From NCBI RefSeq assembly GCF_003573695.1, contig NC_039363.1, positions 148,770,826 through 148,834,825 on the forward strand: DNA of 64,000 bases, written 5' to 3'. A program made the translations under genes and the position numbers. Below are positions 23,504 to 35,436 of the stretch, piece by piece. A model generated the notes under the pieces. It did not search any database. It was not told the origin of the DNA and saw only the letters and a program-made list of their open reading frames with translations. Source of the stretch: Papaver somniferum. Its lineage: Eukaryota; Streptophyta; Magnoliopsida; Ranunculales; Papaveraceae. Each line of letters starts with the position of its first letter. The stretch's first letter is position 1.

Positions 23504-25099
23504 TGTTAGAGCATTACTCGGTTCAAACCACCAAGCGTTGGTATGTCAAGTTTGGTTGTCATATTTTAGTAAATCAAAACTCATGTTAAGAGTCGCTTGA
23601 TTAAGGTTATTAATTTCATTTTGTAGGGAAATTACAGAATTAGTAATGTGCATTTACTAATTAGATTTTCCGAGAGATTTCGATCGTTATTTTTGGACAG
23701 CGCATTTCCAGGAATTATGAAAACCGAATCTGTGCTTTAATGAATATCTTAAGAATATTTTCGGTTTTGGAAATTCCTTGGTGTCCAAACTTCCTTGTCT
23801 ATAAATACTCGAAGTTTGCCTTTCTAGCAAACTAATCCTTCGTAACAACAGATTTACTCTTTTGTTGTTGTTACTGGTGTAGCCGCCTATTCGGAGAGGA
23901 GAGTAACCTAATTAGGCGAAATATCTTACGAACGCTCATTTTAAAGTCTTCTTTGGGATTGAGAATCTCTAGCGTGTACCGTTGGTGGGAAACTAGATAA
24001 TTGCGGTTTATCTTTTGTTTTCGATTGATTTGATTGACTAACGGTGGTTGAAATCTGATTGCACCTAGTTTGTTTATTCTTGAGAATCTTCTGTTCTGAT
24101 ATAAGATTCACTCAAACTAGTTCAGAGTTTCGACATGGATCTTTAGACTGTTGTTAGTTCTAAAGACGATCTTGTGATAATCCATTGTTAACAGACTCCG
24201 TTCTGTGCGTGATAGATCACAAGAGATTCAAGTGATTGTGTGCAGGTTTTTATTGAAGATTTAAGAAGATTTGATGAAAAAGAAGATATTGAAGATCTGA
24301 CTCGGGCTTTATAATATTTGGTGTGCACAATACTTGTTTCGGTAAAAGAGGATCCAATTAATAATCGGTTTATCTTTGTGGTAGATTGGATTGATTAATT
24401 GAGTTAATCGACATCAACACGATTCTTCGGATTAAAGGTATTGTTATCTTATTCTTAAACGATTACCTTTGGGTTATTGAATATAAGATAGATCTAAGGA
24501 CCTGACGAAGGAGTTTATCACTTGGTTGAATAGAGTTGATACCAAATAGATTTGTTGTTCCTTTACTGTTTGGAATACAAACCAAAGGAATTGTTCCAAG
24601 TACGTGACTTATTTATAAGTTGGAGGCGTGGGAATACAGAAGGAACTAGGTGAATTATAGGTTTAGTTACTTGGTCTCAACTATACAAAGTTAGTGTAAT
24701 TTTGTGTAGCGGCTGAATCCTGAGAGTATTCAATTCTGGACTAGGTCCCGGGTTTTTCTGCATTTGCGGTTCCTCGTTAACAAAATCTTGTTGTGTCGTT
24801 TACTTTTATATTCCGCATTATTATTGTTTTATTATAGTTAAAGTAAATTACACAAACGTTAATTCCTATTTACTTGATAAGAAATCCTATTGTGTTTGGT
24901 TAAGTCCGAACCTTTGTATCAAGTAAACATACTTCATTTTTGTATTGTCTCGATCTCGTATCCATAGACGATCACACGAAATGTTAAACGATTAGTTGTA
25001 TTGTATCGACTCAGTCCATAGACAATCACTTTCGGAGAAAAGACTTATGGGTAGGAAAAGTTTTAGCTTGAAGTATCTTTGGGTACCCTCGCCTTTTCA
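23504..25099 (+). repeat. 3' LTR of element C, internally deleted
   Basis: The sequence follows the family LTR to CGCTTGATTA near 23604, then jumps about 1 kb to AGGTTATTAATTTC. The GAACCGATCCT array is lost. The TATA box is at 23800-23807. It ends TTTTCA at 25099, followed by TTTAC, the TSD of the composite. Confidence 0.9.
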
Positions 25100-25104
25100 T
25101 TTAC

Positions 25105-25789
25105 AACTTAGTTGAGGATTCCTTTTTTCTTCTTTATTTGATTTTTGGTAGGATTCGACTCCTACTAGCTACATGGTAGCTTGGTTTCCTAACTTGCCAA
25201 GGTTTGATATCGACCAACAAGGATCGAGAATTTGTGTAGGCTCCGTTTTAGGGCGAAAACCTAATTTTGTAAGCTGACATAAAATTATGTCAAAATTGAT
25301 TTTTTGCGAGCTGCCACAAAATAAATCAATTTTAGTGAATTTTGCGCATTAAGACAAAATTACTAATTTTTGGCTACTTTTGCAAGTAGCACGTTTCTCG
25401 GTGGAACGACTTGCAGTGCGTCTTATGTATATTTTAATCTGAACATTAAGAAAACTCATGCTTTCAACTAAGAATGAACACAAATTTAATGTCAGTTATT
25501 TAAGAGTTCAGTCGGGAACACAACATAAGATAGACGCTCAGCAAAACCTGCATTAATGAATAATGCAAGCAGGAGCTTCGACAAAATATACAGAATATTT
25601 GTGATTCTGCAATCGACACTATTCTATTTAAATTTTGTGTATAAATAAACTGAAATTCTAAGTACATATTGGAAGCAGAGTGGCGTAAGCGCTCGTAAGC
25701 TTTGATTATATCTTACTTCTTTGCAGAACAAGAGTACATGAATTTAAGGTATTACTATTTTAGCCCTGAATTGAAAACCACCATCAACA
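25105..25789 (-). repeat. LTR E1, second part
   Basis: It continues E1 after the nested composite. It aligns with the right end of E2 (about 32320-32773): blocks include GCTGCCACAAAA, TTCAGTCGGGAACACA and the shared terminus ACCACCATCAACA. Read on the minus strand the LTR starts TGTTGATGGTGG. Confidence 0.8.
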
Positions 25790-26675
25790 ATAAGATATAA
25801 AAAGTAATCACAAAGCTCTTCGTCTCATTCATTGTGATTCCACAATAACTTGTTCTACTACTATATAGTTTAGTTATTGTGAGGTGATTGATATTTCTAG
25901 GTTGTTCTTCGGGAATATAAGACCGGTATACCAATTGGTTCCTGTTCAACTTGATTTATCAAAAGACGAAACAAAAACTTCGTAGGTATTTCTGTGGGAG
26001 ACAGATTTATTTATCAGAATAGACTTTTCTGTAGGAGACAAATTTGTTTATCAAGTCTTCGACTTTGGGTCGTAGCAACTCTTAGTTGTGGGTGAGATCA
26101 ACTAAGGGAATCAAGTGCGTAGAGTCCCGATGGGATTCAGAGGCGTAAGGAAGGCGAATGTACCTTAATCGGTGTGAGACTTGGTTAGGGCTCAACTACA
26201 TTCCGGTCTAAAGTTAACTTGTAGTAGGCTAGTGTTTGTAGCGGATTAATACAGTGTAGTGTTCAAAACTGGACTAGGTCCCGGGATTTTTATGCATTTG
26301 CGATTTCCTCGTTAAAAAAACTTCTAGTGTCTGTGTTATTTATTTTCCGCATTATATTTTCTATATAATTGAAATATCACAAGTTGTGCGTAGTTCAATC
26401 AGTTGATGAATCCAACCTTTGGTTGTTGATAGAAATTGACCGATACTTGAACATTGGTTTTTGATACCGTTCAAGTTATTTCTCATATATATCAGGCCCA
26501 CGGATTTCTATCTGTTCGATTGCAGATTGTATTGAGAAATTGAGATATAACTCTTGGATGTTTTTCCTTGATTGAGTTTGACTGTCTAGTTGATTCTCTT
26601 GGAATTATATTGGAGTTAGTCCATACAGATTGTCGAACGAAATATTGGGTGTGGTTGTTAGACCCCCGTTTTTCA
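25790..26675 (+). repeat. Fragment of a D-family LTR, plus orientation
   Basis: It matches the reverse complement of the LTRs of element D from AAAAAGTAATCACAAA to the end GGTTGTTAGACCCCCG...TTTTTCA. Its upstream half is missing where E1 begins. No PBS follows, so it is a 3' or solo LTR. Divergence from D is clearly greater than between D's own two LTRs. Confidence 0.75.
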
Positions 26676-27454
26676 GAATGTCTTGCAAAATATTCTTATT
26701 CTTGTTATATCTTGCTGAATTTCCAGAACTGATGTATTGTCAATGTACCATATCAATATTAAAGCATCGTTTATATTCCCTTTGAAATACTTTAAATATA
26801 CCGAACATGCTCTTGGTGCTAGTATAAATTAGAAGAGATAAGGTAAGGGGATTTTAAGCTTGGTTTTAGAATATTTGTAGAAGAACGAGTTGTCTCTTGT
26901 TTGAATCTTATTTGCGTTCTCTAGGTAGAATTGGGTCACAATCAAAGTTTCGCAATGCATACATAGACACAAATCGGAATGTATAAAACACAATAAGATA
27001 GTTAGAAGTTCTATACAGGTGCGCTAGTGTAATAACACAAGTACGTTGTTCGGCTATGCTTATTCCATAGAGATATTAAGTTTAGTTTTCATTATGCATG
27101 GAAAAGTATTACAAGATGTTGACTTTCGAGTAAAAGGAAAGGGAAGGAATATAAAATCATTTGGTTCTCTCTATCTATCTTTTACGTTCTCTTCCTATCT
27201 ATCTGAGTTTGCCAACCCTCTTCCATTGGTCGAGTGGGGTATCTATAGAGTTTCAGTTAGGGTTCATCTCTGTTTTAACTGTCACACACCACTCCGCTCT
27301 ATATACTACAGTTGACTTTCCATCATACATCATCAGACTGCGCTAATCTACTACAAGCAAAATTCTTCTCCGTACACCCACATCTAAGCTAACCACACAA
27401 TGGATACCACGTACTCTATCTTTCGTACTTAATGCCGGTAGGTGGCTTATTAAT
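26676..27454. other. Unassigned intergenic sequence
   Basis: It holds only short overlapping ORFs (27046-27346) with no recognisable domain. I see no repeat shared with the rest of the window. Confidence 0.4.
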
Positions 27455-28902
27455 TATTATAGGTCAGACTAGTGAAGCGCAAAGATTACGCAATACATCA
27501 TAGCCGGCCAAGTCGGTGATCATCAAAGATGACGCGACACTGTATGGACTGTTAAGCACTAAGATAACGGGACCCTACATGGCCAAGCGCAAAGGTGGTT
27601 CTACACTCAAAATTCATTGGCTAAGCAATGAAGCTTATTGGCCGACACAATGAAGCTTCATTGAGGGAAGACAAGACAAGGCCAAGTTGACAAATGCAAC
27701 ATGCAATGTTGGCATTGATGCATATCCATGGAATTAAGTTTTCCCAAACTAAAGGATGATGCAAGAGTGTATAATAGGCCAAGAGTTGGCCTATGCATTA
27801 GTTCAAGGCTGTCCAAAGCTTGGGTAGTGCAAACAAGCCAGTAATGCAAGAGTGCGTATTACTATTGTCAAGCAAGTTGACCAAGTGAAGCATATGACGC
27901 ATGAGTAACTAGAATGAGCTAAGGAGATGACCGAGATGATCGTAGCACAAAGTTAGCTGTACATTGGCTTAGGCAAAGACACTGTAGTGCGTATTACTAT
28001 TGTCAAGCAAGTTGACCAAGTGAAACATATGACGCATGAGTAACTAGAATGAGCTAAGGAGATGACCGAGATGATCATAGCACAAAGTTAGCTGTACATT
28101 GGCTTAGTCAAAGACACTGTAGTGCGATGTTGGCCGTGCATTAGATCAATGCCAAGTTCAGTTAAGCGCAACAGTGGCGCATTATGGCTTAAGAGACGGT
28201 TAAAAGTAGGTCATTGGCTTCACAAGTGTGCCAAAGGTGTGAGACAAGGGAGAACGGTTATAGAAGAAGTTTATAGCCTAAAAAATATTTTTATAACTAC
28301 TTTGGAACAAGTGTTGAAGGTTGGGACAAGTTAGGAAAGCAAGTGGCCAACATGCACATTTATTGGCGTATATGGAACTACCTTATGGTACACATGGCTG
28401 TTGTATACATGTACAATTGTTGTGCATGGTTTTTGGCCATTGTAACCACTGTATAAATAGTGTAAAGGCATTAGGAAATTAGTAGGATTAAATAGAGAGA
28501 GTTTTGTAGACATGTAGTCTCATACTTGAGAAAATAAGGCATCACCAAGAGGGTGATGGCCTGTTTAGTCCATGTGGTGTACATAAGTTTGTAATCTTCC
28601 TTTAGAGCAATAAAATAGTTTGTTGCAGTATGTCTTTGTATTAATTCTGTTGCTGATTTATGTGAGATTGTTAAATGGAATTGACGCATGGTAAACCTCT
28701 TATGCTTATGGCGGCATAAAGGGTTAGAGAGAAATAAGAAAGACTTCCATTGCGTATTGCCTTAAGAGTGAAGGCAGATGCATACTTTGATGGAAGTGTG
28801 CAAGGATGAGTACTTGTGGGTGAAGTTGATTCACTGAACCACATAGTATTTCTGGTCATGTCCCATGAAAATTGTAGGCCGTTAAATGGGCATGTGACAA
28901 CA
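27455..28902 (+). repeat. 5' LTR of element F
   Basis: It starts near TATTATAGGTCAG and ends at ...TGACAACA before the PBS. A TATA box (TATAAATA) is at 28452-28459 and a possible poly(A) signal (AATAAA) is near 28608. It has a 135-bp tandem duplication (27851-27985, 27986-28120) that the 3' copy lacks. The start is set by where similarity to the 3' copy begins, so it may be off by a few bases. Confidence 0.7.
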
Positions 28903-28913
28903 GGTATCAGAGC
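28902..28913 (+). other. Primer-binding site of element F
   Basis: AGGTATCAGAGC differs from the intact D, B and C sites only at the first base. It lies right after the inferred LTR end. Confidence 0.65.
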
Positions 28914-30642
28914 TGTGTTTGGGGACACAATTCTTGATTTTTCTCTCTTTTACTCAAGTTGGTGTCATTTGTTTGTAGAATTCAGTGAAGCATTGTTTGG
29001 ATTTCGTTATTATGTAGACTAGAAGAAGTTGGTCTTGTGTGTAAAGATCAATTGGAAGGAACTTTGAAGCTTGAGGTAGCAACATGCTATGAAAGTTTAT
29101 GACAAAGGCGTCAAAATTCCCGCCCAAAGTCTTAGACGAATAAGCAAAAATCATTGGAAACTGGGTTTTCAAGTGATTGCATGACAAAACTCAAGAGTAT
29201 GCTGACTTTTACGGTGAAGGTCAAAAGTTTAAGCCCATGTTTCTCACAAGTACGCGAAGATTATGCATTTGGAATGAATGTCTTCCTAGTGTTATCAGTA
29301 CCAAGTACATTATAAGTAGTAGTGGAAATTTTACGAAAATTCTTGAACTCAAAGATGATGTTGGCCTTTGCAGTGGAAAAGAGAAGCGAGAACCTATCTA
29401 TGCGATAGAATTGAAAATGTCTCATTATAGCCAGTTTGGTGGAAGATTAAAGTTATCTCTCTCGATGCATATACCTTGGTGGTAATGCGAAGTATGGTTT
29501 CGAACCAGCATTTTTGTGGAAATGTGATGCCATGAAAGAATAATTGGATGGCCAATTCTTATCTAGCATGAAGCTTATGAAAAGGCTGAAGAAATAAACT
29601 TAAGTTAGGGAAAAACTGATACACCACATACTTGCTTTGCATATTGTTCTTAGTTGATGCTAGATGTGCAAAAGGAGTGTGTTTGCACCTGGTTTATGAA
29701 AGTGGGATCAATATGCTTGGACAAGGATGTCCAAAGACCTGCATTTGATCATAACCATAAGAGGATGTTCTTGTCGACTAAAAATCAATATTGCTACTAA
29801 AGCTGATTTTGGAGAAGGAGAAAGACAACAGTAAACAGTTGTGCCTGGACAGTAAAAATGACTTCCAAACTAAATAAAAATGCGGCTTGATCCAAGGAAC
29901 ATAGGTAGTGGGTGCCTCATTTGCAAGGATTATTGCCTTGTTGAGATTTTCCAAAAAAAAATTCCGCGAAAGTCATTTAGTAATATGACTTGCTGAGTTC
30001 TATGGTGATGCTCAGAATCACCAAGTTAAGAATTGTGCAAAGGTGCGCAAGTTTATGTCAAGAATTTGGGTGTTAACTAGCATAGTGGATATGCAACATT
30101 AGCATGCGCCAAATAGGATTTGGGCATGGCCAAGATGCATGATGCGCTTGGAGATGCAAGTTAGGAGAATTGTAGTGCATGGACAAAGAAGGAAAAAGTA
30201 GTGGTGATACATAAGGATGAATTGTGTCATTCTTGAAGAAATCTTCATGAAAGCTAGAGCAACATGATAGCCTCAGTTTTAAGGAGTATTCAACTAAGTG
30301 TCAATCATATTTTGCTTTGTTATGGGAGTGGAATAAGAACGTTGATAGTTAGAAGAGTGCATGTGAAAATGCGATTTGCAACATTGGGGACAATAGGTGC
30401 TATCTCGCTTCCTTGTTTGTTGCTTAAAATCGAAGATGAAATCAGTATTGCAAGATTTGTTAGGTATTGCAAGTTCGCAATCAGTTGGTCAAGTATTTGC
30501 TCAAGTTTGAGTATACTTTCAGTTTGGGTCGAGTGGATCTTGGTGTTGGGAATTGTCTATGTAAGGTAGTAGTGAATGAGGGTATTTGAGACGAGAGTTC
30601 TTGTCTCTTTCGCTCAAAGTAAAGATAGTTCACGTGGAAGAT
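28914..30642 (+). other. Internal sequence of element F, left part
   Basis: No recognised coding domain. ORFs at 28816-29022, 29177-29485 and 30264-30569 are short and give no familiar motif. I record it as nonautonomous element sequence. Confidence 0.5.
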
Positions 30643-30647
30643 ACTAC

Positions 30648-32773
30648 TGTTTCTGGGTGAAAACGGTTTCTGCTGATTTTGGTAAATTCGTGTGTGTGGA
30701 TGAGAAACGAGTCTAAACCCTAAATAATGTACTGCACAGGAGTACTTTTGATTCGATAGATCAATCTGTACAAATCTGGTCTAAACCAAGAAATGGCCGT
30801 TCCAAAGTTGCTTCGGTCATAAAGTGAAGGAGAAGGGTTGGTCTTAGGGAGGGAAGCGAAGAAAGTGTTGAGACCAGAATCGTCGTCCTGGAAGTGCGGG
30901 TGTTTTGTGACTTGTATCATAAAATTGGAATGCCTAGCTGAATAGAAAAGCTATCAGGTGATTTCTGGATGTTGTATTGTTCTCCTGACCAAAATTTATC
31001 GTTTGGTGGAAATAGGTGAGACCTATTTATACAAGTCGCAACAAAACGTACCCTGGTCTCGTAGGAAGTGGAGACGATTGAGTAGTGGAAGAAGGGAGTA
31101 ACGGATAACGCCTGGAATTGATGTTTCCATAATGAAGGATACGTTTCACCATTACTTCTTGCCATTACTAACCGCCCCGCTTTATGACACTTTCTTGTAA
31201 CAGGCGTATTGCACGCCGCATGCTGTAAACCGCCAGACCAATACCCTGATGAGTATCCCCCAGTTTGTGACATGTTTTGATGTCTCGATTGTTTTCGTGG
31301 AAAACATGTAGCACTTTGCTACGTGTAGAAAGTTTAAATTGAGAGGCTTGCCGCAGGTAAATAGCATGTGATGCTATTAGGCTCGTCTTGTCTGGTCGCC
31401 TAAAATTTTCCACAAGCTCGCCGGCTTGGTAGCGAACTTCGATGGCTGAGATCGCATATTATGAAATAAGGGTAGCCGTTGATTGTGGCTACCTTGTGTT
31501 GGCGTCTGAAGATGGCGTAGTGGCATTTTTGGTGCACACCAGTAGCAATGCGACATGGATGGCATGGCTCGTGCATGCCAGTGGCACGGTGTGGCAAGTG
31601 GCGCTTTGCGTAGCCATGGCCATTAATTTTAGGCGGTTGGTCTCCTGAAAGTTGCCACAAGTCTGTCAGCTCGGTGGCGAACTTGGATGGTTGAGATTGC
31701 ATCTCATGAGGAAGGATAACCGTTGATTATGGCTACCTTTAGTTGGCACCTGGCAACTTTGTCTAAATTAGGGTTTAGCATGCCGAAACCCTAATTAGCG
31801 TATATGGCATGTCGTTTGGCATGTGCGCCTGGCAAGCGCGTTTTTGGCAAGTTAGGCATGTCGTTTGGCATGTGCGCCTGGCATGCGCGTTTGGCAAGTT
31901 AGGCATGCCGATTGGCATGTGCGCCTGGTATGCGCGTTTGGCAAGTTTGGCATGCTGCTTGGCATGTACGTCTGGCATGCGTGTTTGGCATGCTGCTTGG
32001 CATGTTTGGCATGCCGATTGGCATGTGCGTCTGACACGCGCGTTTGGCGGGTTTGGCATGCTGCTCGACATGTTTGCCATGCCGATTGGCATGTGCGCCT
32101 GGCATGCGCGTTTGGCAGGTTTGGCATGCTGCTTGGCATGTTTGGCATGTCGATTGGCATGTGCGCCTGGTATGCGCGTTTGACGGGTTGGGAATGCTGA
32201 TTGGCATGTGCGTCAGGCACGCGCGTTTGGCGGGTTTAATTGCCTAGTTTGGCTAAGCATAGTTTTTCGACCAACGGGGTCTAGTGTATTGCGCGGGGCG
32301 CGAAACCCTGATTTTGCAAATTAGTCGGGTTTATGAGTTTTTTGTGAGTTATCACAATAATTGGATGGATTTTGTATGCTTCCACAAAAATCCTTATCTA
32401 CAGAATGCAGTGTGCTTTCCGTCTGAGCATTTCGTGCGATGGCCTTAACTTTGGTACTTGGAGGTTCATGCTACTCCGCTACGAGTGAACATAAATCCGT
32501 CATGTCATACCGATATTAAGGGTTCTGCCGGGGAACATAGCACATGAAAGTACTCAGTGAGTCTTGTATTGGCGAGATGCCGAAATTTACAGAGCATTTG
32601 AGACGGTTGCTACATTCGCCAGTCTGGATAAATTTCATGTAAATATATTGAATGGATCAACAAAAATGCCGGTGGAGAGGTTAGCACTCACTGCACCATT
32701 TCCTTGCAGAGTGATGTCACACCAGATGCAAGGTTTTACGATTTTAACCCTAAGCTAAAAACCACCATCAACA
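30648..32773 (-). mobile_element. Solo LTR E2 with TSD ACTAC
   Basis: The 2126-bp unit runs TGTTTCTGGG...CCATCAACA, that is, TGTTGATGG...AGAAACA on the minus strand. ACTAC flanks it at 30643-30647 and 32774-32778. There is no internal region or PBS, so this is a solo LTR left by LTR-LTR recombination. The reversed TATA box (CCTATTTATA) is at 31022-31031. A module of about 250 bp occurs twice (31378-31500 and 31625-31740), followed by a GCATGC-rich minisatellite (31800-32240). It is inserted in element F. Confidence 0.85.
31800..32240. repeat. GCATGC-rich minisatellite inside E2
   Basis: Variant units of TTGGCATGTGCGCCTGG and CATGCGCGTTTGGC alternate with TTTGGCATGCTGC about ten times. Because the units keep phase and avoid stops, long ORFs appear in several frames on both strands (for example 31809-32183 and 31852-32220). 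These are repeat artefacts, not genes. E1 lacks this array at the matching place. Confidence 0.85.
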
Positions 32774-32778
32774 ACTAC

Positions 32779-33041
32779 ATAACATATTAAGCCAAAATAT
32801 GCAATAGAATACGCTGAAAGTGAAAGAAGCAAATAGAGTTGGTGGCGTAGACGAGTTTCCTATTGAGAGTTATGTGGAAATGCGACAGCAAGTTAGCAGC
32901 GACAACATGGAGTAACGCAACAAGAATGTAGTAGTAATTCCACCAATTAAAATGAGTTGATATTGACCCATGACGTGGAAGACTATGATGTTTTCTAATA
33001 CATTAAAGCGTAGCAGTTTGAAAGAACAGAGAGGCATGTTG
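32779..33041 (+). other. Internal sequence of element F between E2 and D
   Basis: About 260 bp without a supported ORF lie between the two insertions. Confidence 0.5.
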
Positions 33042-33046
33042 GTTTC

Positions 33047-35424
33047 TGAAAAAGCGGGGGTCTAACAACCACACCCAATATTTTGCTTAGAAATCTGTAT
33101 GGAAAAACTTCAATATAATTTCTAGAGAATCAACTAGATAGTCAGACTCAATCTAGATAAAAATTATATCAAAGAGTTTTTATCTCTATCTCTCGATTTA
33201 AATCTTAATCAAGCAAACTGCGAGTCTCAATTTAAATACAAGAGAGATAAACTTGGTTGGTACCAAAGACCAATATCCAAGTGTCAATCAATTTAAATCA
33301 ACAACCAAAAGGTCGGATATTCTAATTGATTGAACAACGCACAACCTGTATTATTTCAATTATATAAACAAATATAACGCGGAAAAGAAATAACACAGAC
33401 ACCAGAAATTTGTTAATGAGGAAACCGCAAATGCAAAAAAACCCCGGGACCTAGTCAAGATTGAACATACACTGTGTTAAGCCGCTACAGACACTAGATT
33501 ACTCCAAGCTAACTTCGGTCTGGACTGTAGTTGAACCCCAACCAATCTCACACTGATCTAAGGTATAGTTATGCTCATACGTCTCTGATCCCAGAAGGAT
33601 GCTAGGTACTTGATTCCCTTAGCTTATCTCACTCACAACTAAGAGTTTTTACGACCCAAAGACGAAGACTTTAATAAACAAATATGTATCACAAAGAAAA
33701 GTCTATGATAATAGATAAATCCGTCTCCCACGAATATACCTATGAGTTTTGTTCCGTCTTTTGATAAATCAAGGTGATCAGGAACTAATTAATAAACCGG
33801 TCTTATATTACCGAAGAACAACCTAGTATTATCAATCACCTCACAATAGTAATAATCAACGTAACGAAAAAAGATATTATGGAATCACAAACGATGAGAC
33901 GAAGATGTTTGTGATTACTTTTTATCTTTCCTATCAGAGATACAAATCTCAAGCCAATTATTACAATTGTACTCGTACGATAGAAACAACAAGATCAGAT
34001 CACACAACTACAACAAAAGTAATATCGGTCTGGCTTCACAATCCCAATGAAGTGTTTAAGTCGTTAACCTGGTTTAGAAGAATAAACCAAAGGTTAAAGG
34101 AGAATCGACTCTAGCTTAGCACAACTAGTTTCACACAGAATGTATGGGGATTAGGTTTCCCAGTTGGTAGAGTTCTCCCTTATATAGTCTTTCAAATCAG
34201 GGTTTGCAATCAATGTTAGCTTAGTAACAAAGCATTCAATATTCACCGTTAGATGAAAACCTGATTAGATTCAAGCTAATATTTATCAACCGTTAGATCG
34301 AAAACATAACTTGTTATACACAAATGAAATACACGTTCCTGTGATTGTGTAACCATACCCAAACTTGTACATTAGTTGGTTCAACAATAGTTAACCAAAT
34401 GGTTAGCCATATGATCACTTTCATATCAACCATATTCTTCTTCACCATAACTAGTTGAAATGACTCAAATAAACTAGTTAGAGAGTTGTTCAATTGAAAG
34501 GAAATCTTATGTACTACACAAGACACAATTGAAACAAAAACAATTTAATTTACATGAATCGGTTCATGAACTCTATAGCCATGGTTTGCAATTGCATTCC
34601 TTAGTTTATAAAGATAAGTTCACTAAACAACGTTTTTAGACATAGCCTACTCAAGTTCGCGGACTGGGTTCGCGGACTTAAGTTCCCGGATGGAGTTCAC
34701 ACACTCCAGCAGAAATTCTCGGGTTTGAGAACTTTGCCAGTTCGCGGACTGGATTTGCGACTGAGTTCGCGGACTTAGCTCATGCACTTCTCCGGTTCAC
34801 TTGATTCAACAAAGTTCACAAACTTCGGTTCAAGCAATAAGGACTTATGCATATATGTGTTTCCACAACAATGATCATATCCTCCAAATGGTTATATAGT
34901 CTAAAATCTCATTCCAATCATTGAAACATTCTCAGAGGACGTTATATAGTTGTTATTCACAAACCATTTCTCGTCAGAGCAATTTTCAAAGTGCTTGAAA
35001 CATAACATGACTTTCGTCACTAGGTAAAGATGAACTTGGCTAAAGCGAAAGCTTTACCAACACATATTTCGAGAAATAGATAGGCGAGGTAAACTCGGCT
35101 CGAAATACCAAATGTGTATAATCTAATTCTATATAGCAAAATGACTTTTGTCTCAAGATAGGAGATAAATATACTTTTGAGTGATAGATAAGTTCAAGTA
35201 TCCACATACCTTTTAGTCGATGAAGATCCACCAGTTCCTTGAGTAGTCCTTCGTATTGTATGATGATTGCCATGGAGTTCTTGAGCTCAACTACACTTTC
35301 TATCCTAGTCCGAGACCTTAGATATAGTAGACTAGAAATCAATACTTATAGTTTTGACCATTAACATTGACAAACATGCTTGAGATAGAAACGCATGCGA
35401 GTTCGACCTATCAATGCTCTAACA
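33047..35424 (-). repeat. 3' LTR of element D
   Basis: On the minus strand it starts TGTTAGAGCATTG and ends GACCCCCGCTTTTTCA. The U3 motif array is at 34655-34777 and a TATA-like TATATA at 34181-34186. ORFs in it (33905-34114, 34314-34526, 35040-35342) recur in the 5' LTR and are not genes. Confidence 0.93.
34655..34777 (-). promoter_or_regulatory. U3 array of AGTCCGCGAAC motifs (3' LTR of D)
   Basis: On the plus strand GTTCGCGGACT recurs about four times, with weaker variants such as GTTCCCGGATG and TTTGCGACTG. The 5' LTR has the same array at 40789-40911. It is a different motif from the GAACCGATCCT array of the A/B/C family but lies in the same part of the LTR, upstream of the TATA box. 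Confidence 0.55.
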
Positions 35425-35426
35425 AT

Positions 35427-35436
35427 CTCCCCCTTT
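35427..35436 (-). other. Polypurine tract of element D
   Basis: The reverse complement reads AAAGGGGGAG just before the 3' LTR. Further CCCCCTT runs on the plus strand near 35738, 35775 and 35839 are extra purine tracts of the same kind. Confidence 0.85.

Larger units (their letters stand above)
10175..25099 (+). mobile_element. Composite copia array LTR-LTR-B-LTR-C-LTR with TSD TTTAC
   Basis: The bases just before the first TGTTAG (10170-10174) and just after the last LTR base (25100-25104) are both TTTAC. The 14.9 kb block therefore went in, or grew, at one insertion site inside LTR E1. It holds a partial LTR (10175-10987), three fuller LTRs and two internal regions, each with PBS and PPT. 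The simplest history is a primary element C, a related element B inserted in C's 5' LTR, then recombination between B's 3' LTR and the remaining half of C's 5' LTR. Confidence 0.8.

Noticed and set aside
29177..29485. 102-aa ORF in element F as a gag or host gene
   Set aside because: I see no motif of gag, pol or any host family, and there is no second copy to test conservation.
31775..32247. Six overlapping ORFs of 67-124 aa on both strands, rich in Cys, His and Met
   Set aside because: They are read-throughs of the GCATGC minisatellite inside solo LTR E2. Both strands are open because the repeat lacks stop codons.
33905..34526. ORFs repeated at 40040-40688
   Set aside because: They are the same positions in the two LTRs of element D. 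Duplication is due to the LTR, not to genes.
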